From assembly GCA_031835245.1 (NCBI GenBank), contig JAVKOQ010000224.1, forward strand, positions 35,001-60,000: a DNA stretch of 25,000 nucleotides, given 5' to 3'. Source of the stretch: Balamuthia mandrillaris. Its lineage: Eukaryota > Discosea > Longamoebia > Balamuthiidae. Position numbers and translations under genes: made by a program. The notes below the pieces were generated by a model. The model did no database searches. It worked only from the letters and a program-made list of their open reading frames with translations, and had not been told where the DNA came from. Within the stretch, counting starts at the first letter, position 1; every line of letters begins with the position of its first letter. Shown here in pieces: positions 16,930 through 25,000 of the stretch.

Positions 16930-18339
16930 AGCTTTTGTGGAAAATGGTGTCTCTTTTTCTCTTTTATTCTCTTTGTTGTGTTTTTCTTATACTTATTGAT
17001 GGGGATAAACCCTCTGGATCAAGAAAGGGACGGCTTGTGCCCTGCTCTGCTGCTCGCTCTCTTTGCAAATCGCAACTATCAAGTACCATCAACACCTAAC
17101 ATCACGGGGGCAGGGGGGGGGGAGGGAGGGAGGGGGGAGGAGCAAAGCCAAAGAAAACAACAGACCTCCAGGAACAGGTTCACCGAAGTTATTGCCCACT
17201 AAAATGTAGTAGCCAAAAAGCCAAAATGAAGAACTACTCCCTGGAATATACACAGTGACCCTTTGGCCAGCAGCTTGTTTGTTTCAAAGACCAGCTCGAA
17301 CTTGGCTGTTAGTGCCTGAGCCATTTATGATGGTGTTGGTGGGCACATAGTTTGTGCCATCCTCTCTGCACTAAAATGCCTCGTCATTGTGGTGAAAGCT
17401 TAGCAGCAGTATGTCGCTAGTGATAATGCAGGCTGAGATGGCGGTCATTAGCACCAGGTGGGCTGGAAACATTTACAACTTGGGATGAGGCACATAGTTC
17501 AACACTAAACTCATGCTTCCTGCCTGGGCAGCATAGGAAAAACTTAGCAAAAGAGATGTGAGAGAAGCAAAGTTCAGTTACCAGTGATGACCAGCCAAAT
17601 ACCATTTGCATCACCTTCAACACATCATACTTGTCATCATCATAAGCTGGCAACGAAGGCGAATCCACACCTACCATCATCCAACCGTACCAATGGTGGA
17701 TCAAACTGAGTGTTCACCACAGTGGAATCAAAGTAGGTACAAGGCACGTCTATCTCTCTATCCATGCCCTCCAATGAGATGGTATATGTAGTATTGACTG
17801 CTAGTTGCAGCTAATGTTTTGAGCCCAGCATAGCCAGGTCAGGGAATCACCCTATCAGCAGCATACCCTTTGCCAGACATGGAACAAGTAGTTCATAAAC
17901 ATAAATACATCTAAAGGAAGAACAAATCTTGTAGTATTTGCTACAACTGACAGTTTGGTATTTCATGAAAGTGTTGTTAGTAGAGTAAATAGGTATAAGG
18001 GGGAATAATATATATTGTAGTCTGTAACTGTAAAGATAAAACATAAAGATAATGTTGGTATAAAAGAATTGGTATCATGGTCCTTATAGTGGTTTCATGT
18101 TGTCATATTCTTGGAGTTACTCAATTAACACTCCCACTTGATCCCAAATCTCTCATTCTGATATTTGTGATTAGCTTGATGTGTTTGTCTCTAGGTTAGG
18201 GTTAGGGGCGGGTACTCAGAACCTACAGCATTCAACTCCCCATGGTCCATTCTATAAAACTCTAAGTCTATAAGTCCAACGGATAAAGTGGGGCAAAGTA
18301 GCAATTTTTTCAATTTTCTCATAGGAATATATATATAAT
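16930..18339. other. Intergenic region without a recognised gene
   Basis: 16930-17200 is open on the plus strand (CPALLLALFANRNYQVPST then a Gly/Glu-rich run) and could be an alternative 3' exon of locus 2, but the kinase already has a clean stop. A G-rich run lies at 17106-17140. On the minus strand 17417-17820 has broken coding-like pieces (YTISLEGMDREIDVPCTYFD, FDPPLVRLDDGRCGFAFVA) that I cannot assign. A small minus-strand frame from ATG 17324 to TAG 17199 (41 residues) has no known relative. 17830-18339 is AT-rich and appears non-coding. Confidence 0.4.
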
Positions 18340-19225
18340 CTAACTGGATATAATCATAATATCATCATCATCATCATCATCATCATTCTCCTTTGTTTCT
18401 TCCTCTTCATCCAAGATGGATATGACTGTAGTGGTAGTAGTAGAAGTAGGAGATGATGGGAGGGAAGCATGGTTGTCATCCGGTGTGTCAAAGTCCTCAT
18501 CATGGGCCACCAAGTATTTGTCTTTTAAAGCATCGAGATTGTTGAAGAATTCTGTGAGGAGATTGCGCCATTTGTCATAGCAATCATTGTTGGTTCGGCG
18601 TTGGGTAGGCAAGTGTTTGGCAATCTCCAACCAAGACCATCCATCACGCAAGCGCCAAGTGACAAGTCTACGGATTTCTGGTGTCTGCCAAGCAATCCGT
18701 TGTCGATGACCATTCTTCTGATATTTGAGTCGATTGGATAACATTTGTTGTCGCTGCTGAAGTGCTCTGCGAACTCGTTGTCGTGGTGGTGTTTTTTCTT
18801 TTGAGTTATGATTCCTTTCATCATCATCATCGTTATCATCGTTTTTTTTCAGAACATCATTAGGAGAAGTAGGTAAGAATGGCTGCTCTTGATGACGAGA
18901 GGTGAGGAATGCTTTGTGAATGGGTGATCCGTTGACCAACTTGGGAAGTACAGGAGCTACAAACTCATCCACCAGCTCATTCAAGCCACTGAAAAAACCT
19001 TGTAGAATGCCAGAGATATGTTGACGGCAAAGCTGATGATGAATATTGGGCCAATGAAGAGGAGATTTGTTTTTGGCCTCATAAGTTGCTGCAGCTTCAG
19101 CTAACACATCCTTGTCAAACTCATCTGAATGATTGTCTACCCAAGCAGTACAACATTCAAGCCACAAGGAGCGATAAAATCGTATTTGTTGATCTTTGGT
19201 TGGTAAATCTGTTCGTTTCATGAAA
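18340..19225 (-). other. Last exon: Myb/SANT-like DNA-binding domain
   Basis: The exon begins after CTTTAG and continues the preceding exon in phase (R|FMKRTDLPTKDQQIRFY). The SANT-like helix-turn-helix is at about 18560-18700: three helices with WQTPEIRRLVTWRLRDG, then SWLEIAKHLP, then NDCYDKWRNLL. A basic block (PPRQRVRRALQQRQQ) precedes it, and poly-Asp and poly-Glu follow. Confidence 0.7.
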
Positions 19226-19836
19226 CTAAAGAAGCAGTGTAAAAGAAAGAAAAAGAAAGAAAAAGAGAAAAAGAGAAAAAGAAAGAATGAGAAAGAAAGA
19301 AAGAAAAAGAGACAAAAAAACAAAGTGTGAATAAATGATGCAATGTTAAAAGAAGAACAAATAGACCAACACCAATCCATCAAAACAATTATTGTTTAGA
19401 CCATGAATGTTGTTGTTGCTACAATAAACCTCTGCGTTCGAGCTGAGCGCTGAGTCTAAAGGTGCATTTTTGAATGCAAGCAAGCAAGCAAACAAACAAA
19501 CAAGCCATGACTGAATAGATTGATAGATAGTGGTAGATACCATCCAACACAAAACAAACCAGCAAACAAACAAACCAACAAACAAACAACAACAAGCAAA
19601 GGCCAACAAAAAAAAAAACAAACAAACAAACAAACAAACAAACAAACAAACCGTTGGCGAACAGCATGGATAAAACTCTGATAGTTGGTATCTGCAGACC
19701 ACTTGGATTGTTGTAAAGCCTCTGAGGATAGATTGTGAAATGCTTCTTTGGTAACTAGCTCTGGAGCAATCACTGCAAGGGAGTGAGGATTAAAAAAAAC
19801 CACAAAGAGAAAAAGTAAGCACAGGTGGTTTATAGA

Positions 19837-19875
<39 letters not shown>

Positions 19876-21076
19876 TAGCCAAAGAAAAAACAAAAGAAAA
19901 ACAAAAAATCAGATGAATAACAAACCACAATGTCGAGGCCTCGGAGAATGATGATCAGCAGCAGCAGCAGAAGAAGAAGAAGAAAAAGAAGAAGAAGAAG
20001 AGAAAAAGAAGATGAAGGATGAAGGGTGGTAACATTGCTAACCAAGCGATTGGCCACAATAGCACGTTTTAATGTATCCTTGACGTAGACTTGCTGAGAT
20101 CTACCACGAGGTACCCAACCTGCAATAAGGGCAGTGGTATCCAGTACATTGTTCTGACTATGCCCTTCCTGCAGTCCCTCCAAGATCAAGGCAGTGCAAA
20201 GGAAGCCAGCACGTAAGGAGTGAAAGGAGAATAACCCTTCAGGATAACCAGCCCGAACAGCGCGGTCTTGCAGCTTGGCATTCAAAGTATCGCGTGACCA
20301 TCCCCATAATGATGTTTGTTTTTGTTTGTCTGTCAAGCGCCAGTTGTGAAACTCTCGCAAATCCAAACCATGCTTGCACAGCAGATGCTTGTTTAGCCAG
20401 TAAATAAAATCTCCAAGACAAACTCCAGCGGTTGATGTTGTTGATGCAGCAGCGGTCGAGAGGGTAGAGGTGGTAGTAGTGGTGCTAAGTGGCAATGAGG
20501 ATAACGGGGATGGTGATGATGAAGATATTCCTCCTGGTGGTGGTAGTGGTGGAGGGGGTGTTAAATAACCTTCAAAAGTAACGACATGATTCCAATGATT
20601 TGGTATTCCTTTGGTGACTTGTTGGCACAAAGAAAGGAAATAAAGAGGAGGAGAAAAGGCATCCTCTTGGTGGTGACAGCTGATGTTGCTGCTGCTGCTG
20701 CTGCGGCTGTTGTTGTTGTTGTTGTTGTTGTTATTGTTGTTGTTGGAAAAGGAGGATGAAAGTTTAGGTCGAAAGGCCACAATATCACCCAAACGAATGT
20801 TTGCTGCTGTAATGGCTCTGGCACCAGTACAAACACTGTGTAACCAACAACTGGCTTCACCAGCTTTGCTCACCAGTCCATCTGGAGTGGATGCGATGAT
20901 ATGCAAGACATCATCCAGCAAACAAGCATCTTTGCACAATTGTTTGCTAGAACAGGAGGGTTTGGCTCTTTTGCAATGCCGAATGGCCTGTTTGACTTGA
21001 TCTTTGATGGCATCCATTTGGTTCTTTAGCAACAACAAGTAGGCATGATCTGTTGCCATCATTGCTGTCGTGCGTC

Positions 21077-21122
<46 letters not shown>

Positions 21123-21912
21123 AGTGACACCATCACCAAGAAGGGTTTTGGATAGAGGAGAAGCATTCCTGCTGGTTGTGGTGATAATAGAAGTAGGTGA
21201 TGATGCTGGGGATGAAGAGATGGAAGAAACAGAGGAAGTGGAGGAGGAGGAGGAGGAGGAGGAGGAGGAGGAAGAGGAAGAGGAAGAGGAAGAAGAAGAA
21301 CCGCTATCCATAACATCTTCATTGTTCTCAAAGACAAAGGACTCTGAATTTGTTGAAGAAGAAGAAGAAGAAGAAGAAGAAGAAGAAGAAGAAAAAGAAG
21401 AAGCAAATGAAGAAGAAGAACCAGAAGAAGAAATCATCCTTTTTGGTTGTTGTTGTCGTGGTTGTGATTGGGTTGTTGATGCTGTGGTGGTAATAGTGGC
21501 GGTGGTGGTGGTGGTGGTGGTGGTGGTGATAGATGAAAAGGGTGATGCAGAAAAAGGAGGTGAACAGAGTTCTGCAGGGTTATCAACAGTAGCAATAACT
21601 GGAGCAGAATGAAGGGTGGTAGCTGATGGTGGTGTTTTTAACCAATAATGATCCAAAAACTGCTTGCGAATGAAAGAGCGAGAGTCCAGAGCCTGATAGG
21701 GAGGCAAGTGATGATAGAGAGATGTTGTGGATAAGGATGATGATGATGATGATATTGAGACAATCGTTATTTCATCATCCTCTTCTTTTGCTGCTGTTGC
21801 TACTATTGTTTTTGCTACTGCTACTTCTTTGTTGTTGTTGTTGTTATTGTTGTTTATTGGTGGAGGTTGGTCAAAGGCAGCAGGAATAAATAGATTATCT
21901 TCTGTTTGTTAA

Positions 21913-21948
<36 letters not shown>

Positions 21949-22870
21949 ATAGTAGACACAAACACAAACAACAAATTGTGAAACAAAAGAAACGAGAATT
22001 TAGTAATTGAGGATGAATGAATAAAGAGATGATAAAACTAAATGAGAACTATGTGGTTACTCGTTTTGTTTTTCCTTTTCTTTCCTAAAATCATTTTCTT
22101 TCTTTCTCTTTTTTTTCCTTTTTCATTTTTATAATTGCCTTTTCATACTCGGTTGTCTTTTTTTGTTGCCTATCTATTATTTACAACAACAATCACTACT
22201 ATTACTCACTTACTCTCACTCAGCACTCTTAACCATTATTACCATCACCACCATTATTACTTTACTATTCATCCATCTATCCATTATTTGTTTAACCAAT
22301 ATTATTACCATCAACCAACCAACTAACCAACCAACCAACCAACCAACCAACCAACTCAAGCTATCACTCAACGAACCAACAAATATAAAAAGAGAAAGAG
22401 ATCACCTGCCTGTGTTACGGCGTTGTGAACAAGTTGTGGCTCCTTTTCTGCTGCTGCTGCTGCTGCTCCTAGATGACGCAGCCACAGCAGCAGCAGCACT
22501 TTGCAGAGATGATTTGGCCGCAGCAGTAGCAATAGCCTTTTAGGCAGCAGCTGCAGCCTTGCGGGTAGATTTGTTGCTAAGGCTCTTGGATGCACTTGTG
22601 TTTTCCTCTCCTTTCTGTTTTTCTGCTTCTTTTTCTCCAGCTTTTGCTTCTTCTTCTTCTACTTCTTCTTCTTCTTTTTCCTCCTCCTCTTCTTCTTTTT
22701 CTTCTTCTTCTTCCTTGTCTCTGCTAGCATCTTTGCTTCTCTGTTCCTCTTCTTTTTCTTTTTCTTTTTCTTTTTCTTTTCTTCTTCTTCTTCTTCTTCT
22801 TCTTCTTCTTCTTCTTCTGCTGTTGCTGCTGCTTGTTTAGCTGGGTCACTAGCAGTTTGCTTTGATACTA

Positions 22871-22914
<44 letters not shown>

Positions 22915-24426
22915 GACAAAATGAAATATAATACATACATCCCAACATGTCGATCAGAATGGAATCATCACTCTCTTCATCCACTGCAACTGCTGATGGA
23001 GCTGTCTTGGGCATATTTGTCTTGCTTTTGCTATTTCCACCACCACCACGTGGTGTATCTGTATGCATGCATGCATGCATGCAAGTGAGATGCGATGCAT
23101 TTGTGTGTTGTTATTGTGCAAAGAAAGGACGGATATAAGCAAGTAATAACAAAAAGAAAAAAAGAAAAAAAAAAAAACGAGTAGGAGTAGTGGATGTTGT
23201 GGTTGTTGTAACCACCAAACATGAGCACCTCTTACCTGTTGCAGGAGTGATATCAACACTCATGAGACTGGCAATCTCATCGTCATCATCATCATCAGCA
23301 TCAGCATCAGCATCATCATTCTCTGAGGAGCTGCTATTGCTACTGCTGCTGCTGATACTAGGAGCAGTAGACTTGGTAGAAGCTGTAGGCTTCTTTTTCT
23401 TCTTGGATTTTTCTTCTTCCTGCTCTGACTCCTCTGACTTATCTGCCGCCTCTGACTCCTCCGACTTGGTGGCGGTCTTCTTTTTCTTCTTTTTCTGCTG
23501 TTGCTTCTGCTTCTGCTTCTGCTTCTGTTTCTGCTTCTGCTTCTGCTTTTGCTTCTGCTTTTGCTTCTTTTTCTTTTCTTTCAGCAGCAGATCATCATCT
23601 GCTTTCCGTGGCTTCTTGCTTGTTGCAGGAGAAGAAGAGGCAGCAGAGGATGACATAGCTCTTGGGCGCTTTGTTGAGCTTGGTTTTTGCTGCTTTCTTT
23701 TTGCTGCTATTGCTGCTGTTGCTGCTGCTGCTATGTCCATTTTGTCTACAAACTCACCAACTGATGTAGCATTTGCATCATCATCACCACCACCACCACC
23801 ACCACCACCACCCAGACGACTGCCATCATCAAGACTAAACTCTGCATCATTCAAACTACTACTCTGGTGGTCCACAGCAGCAAAAGAGCGAAGGTCAGGC
23901 CCAAAAAACTCTGTCAAGTCAATGCAGGGGCTGGCATCAACAGAGATATCTTGCTGCAGCTCACTGCTCTTCTGAGCCAGCTTGTCCATGGCTTTTTGGT
24001 GCCTAACCGAATGGCATTTGGCACGATGCTTCTCCCTCTTCATTTCTGTAGTGCCGACTTTGGTAGAGGCTGTATGGATGGGCTGCCACGTTTTGTCTTC
24101 CAATTGATCCACATATTGTAAATCCCTGGAGAGTAACAGAAAGAGAAAAAGAGAGAGAGAAAGAGAGAAAGAGAAAGAGAGAAATAAAGAGGAAAAGAGA
24201 AAAAGAAAAGTGAAAAAATGGTGAGTTGTTGCTATGAAACAAACAAACAAACAAACAAACAAATAAACAAATAAAAAAACGACTTACCAATCAGCTGCGA
24301 GTGGTGATATAGCATCCAGCTCAGGCAAATCTTTGACATGCACAATAGCAGCTGCATCGGATAACTGGCCTGCTGGCATGTTAGCTGTAGCAGAGCTGCT
24401 AGCTGTACTCTTGTTCTTGCTTTTGG

Positions 24427-24462
<36 letters not shown>

Positions 24463-25000
24463 TGCTTCGTCTTCGCTCAGGTTTTTTGGATTTTTCCACT
24501 GCAATGTGCGGCCACACTCGCTCCAGCTGAGAATGAACCAGATGATGAATGCATGTCTTCCAGACCTTTCTGTCCAAAGGATCCAACTCCAGCAGAGTAT
24601 TTTGTTGTTGCGCTTCCTTCACCAAGCAGCGACGAACAGCAAGCACCAACTGCCTAACATCCTCCAAGGGTCCAGAAAGGTTGATGCTGGTAGAAATGTG
24701 CATGCCTTTCAAGGATTTCAGACTGGCAAAGTTCAACGTGTTCTCTGCCAAGGCTTCTTGCACCGTAAAGGGAGGACAATAATGGGTCAGCTTTATATGG
24801 TAGAGGAACAACTTTTCCTTGGCGGAATGCTGCTTATCTACTATCACTTCCTTTTGGGCCGCTTGCTCTAATTGCTGGTGATCCAGTGGGGGATGTAAGA
24901 AGGCCTCTGGATCTTCCTCCATCATCGCTTCTTCTTTTTCTTCTTCTTCTTCTTCTTCTTCTTCTTTTTCTTCTTCTTGTTGCTCTTCGTCTTCATCTTC
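18340..25000 (-). CDS. Tyrosine recombinase / Myb-SANT-like multi-exon gene, 5' end outside window
   Basis: Minus-strand exons join with matching phase: 24288-25000 (open at the window edge), 23236-24125, 23058-22939, 22867-22406 (unresolved inside), 21901 to about 20034, 19772-19652 and 19225-18340 (TAG). The first part is Glu-, Ser- and Lys-rich, with (QK)n and poly-Ala runs, as in nuclear proteins. The middle exon holds a tyrosine recombinase: CTGARAITAANIRLGDI (box I Arg), FSFHSLRAGF (HxxR), LIAGW and QQVYVKDTLKRA (nucleophile Tyr). The last exon has a Myb/SANT-like domain (WRLRDGWSWLEIAKHLP, CYDKWRNLL), then an Asp-rich tail. Recombinases of this sort are found in Crypton DNA transposons; a domesticated host gene is equally possible. 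No reverse transcriptase or element ends are visible. The junction after the recombinase exon is the least certain. Confidence 0.7.
19560..19880 (-). repeat. Intronic tetranucleotide arrays (AAAC)n and (AGCC)n
   Basis: (AAAC)n at about 19560-19651 starts directly at the splice donor of the recombinase gene (CAACG|GTTTGTTTG on the minus strand). (AGCC)n at 19837-19880 lies in the preceding intron. Apparent membrane-protein frames here are translations of the repeats. Confidence 0.85.
20034..21901 (-). other. Tyrosine recombinase catalytic exon
   Basis: Box I (TGAR) lies near 20811-20829, the HSLRAG motif near 20204-20226 and the candidate nucleophile Tyr in QQVYVK near 20082-20096. The N-terminal part carries poly-Ser, poly-Asn, poly-Thr and poly-Ala inserts, some inside the catalytic region (between box I and the HxxR motif), so the domain is stretched compared with typical recombinases. 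Confidence 0.7.
21902..22405 (-). other. Intron of the recombinase gene with (AAGC)n and (CCAA)n arrays
   Basis: The intron runs from donor GTGATCTC at 22405 to the acceptor AACAAACAG at 21902. It holds (AAGC)n at 21914-21948, next to the acceptor, and (CCAA)n at about 22312-22354. No other feature is seen. Confidence 0.65.
22871..22914 (+). repeat. (CAA)n microsatellite in an intron
   Basis: About 14 CAA units lie just inside the acceptor of an intron of the recombinase gene (TTG repeats, then TTTTAG, on the minus strand). Confidence 0.9.
23063..23083 (+). repeat. (ATGC)n microsatellite in an intron
   Basis: Five self-complementary ATGC units end a few bases before the acceptor ATACAG of the recombinase gene intron. 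The unit is palindromic and can form a small hairpin. Confidence 0.9.
24126..24287 (-). other. Intron with (AAAC)n array in the recombinase gene
   Basis: Donor TG|GTAAGTCG, acceptor CTCCAG|GGATTTAC, phase 2. The (AAAC)n tract lies at 24237-24270 and a purine-rich AGAAA stretch lies at 24136-24210. Confidence 0.75.

Noticed and set aside
18190-18207. TTAGGGTTAGGGG as a telomere or interstitial telomere repeat
   Set aside because: Only two units; genes continue on both sides.
19456-19893. Apparent membrane protein with repeated WLAG and VCLF segments on the minus strand
   Set aside because: The hydrophobic parts are (AGCC)n and (AAAC)n intron repeats; only 19652-19772 looks like an exon.
21059-21612. 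Plus-strand poly-Ala/poly-Glu frame opposite the recombinase exon
   Set aside because: It is a shadow of the poly-Ser, poly-Ala and poly-Thr codon runs of the minus-strand gene.
22540-22542. TAA inside an Ala-rich frame (KAAAAA then KAIATAAAK) as evidence for stop-codon reassignment
   Set aside because: A GT-AG intron with correct phase removes it, and TAA, TAG and TGA all serve as ordinary stops elsewhere in the window.
18340-25000. DIRS-type retroelement
   Set aside because: A tyrosine recombinase is present, but no reverse transcriptase, RNase H or gag-like frame is seen on either strand.
1-25000. CRISPR arrays, tRNA or rRNA genes
   Set aside because: The direct repeats present are microsatellites without spacers, and I saw no tRNA- or rRNA-like sequence; a covariance-model scan was not possible.

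Overview
This window looks like nuclear DNA of a unicellular eukaryote, possibly an amoeboid or other free-living protist; I cannot name the species. The genes have many short GT-AG introns (about 60 to 420 bases) whose phases can be followed exon by exon. Microsatellites are abundant, mainly (TTG)n, (GGA)n, (AAAC)n and (AGCC)n, and most sit inside introns. There are no bacterial-style operons or ribosome binding sites.

Layout. 1-830 is a fossil Ty1/copia fragment on the minus strand, next to a decayed minus-strand gene remnant (about 840-1669). 1918-4820 holds a plus-strand locus: a coiled-coil ORF followed by a multi-exon gene that joins a PD-(D/E)XK nuclease-like domain to a protein kinase domain, an architecture reported for Crinkler-type (CRN) proteins. 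It converges on two minus-strand genes: an isochorismatase-like cysteine hydrolase (5118-5774) and a twin CX9C protein of the Mdm35/TRIAP1 family (5978-6543). From about 6565 to 11472 lies a decayed plus-strand cyclophilin gene. Its central intron carries a (TTG)n microsatellite that was split by a 3.7 kb Mutator-like (MULE) DNA transposon with its own minus-strand transposase. 11636 to about 12150 (perhaps to 12650) is a minus-strand leucine-rich-repeat gene. 12837-16929 is a second coiled-coil plus nuclease-kinase locus, only distantly similar to the first. 16930-18339 holds no gene I can recognise. 18340-25000 is a long minus-strand multi-exon gene, running off the right edge, that encodes a tyrosine recombinase domain followed by a Myb/SANT-like domain, behind a long acidic and lysine-rich N-terminus.

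The genes do not form a pathway. The theme is an accessory region: two CRN-like effector or conflict-type genes, a DNA transposon, a retroelement fossil, a tyrosine-recombinase gene and a pseudogenised host gene, with a few ordinary housekeeping genes between them. The most interesting points are the pair of nuclease-kinase loci, each with a coiled-coil ORF in front, the tyrosine recombinase-Myb gene, and the transposon nested in a microsatellite in a cyclophilin intron. All gene models are inferred by eye from reading frames, splice-site consensus and phase; none is backed by transcripts.
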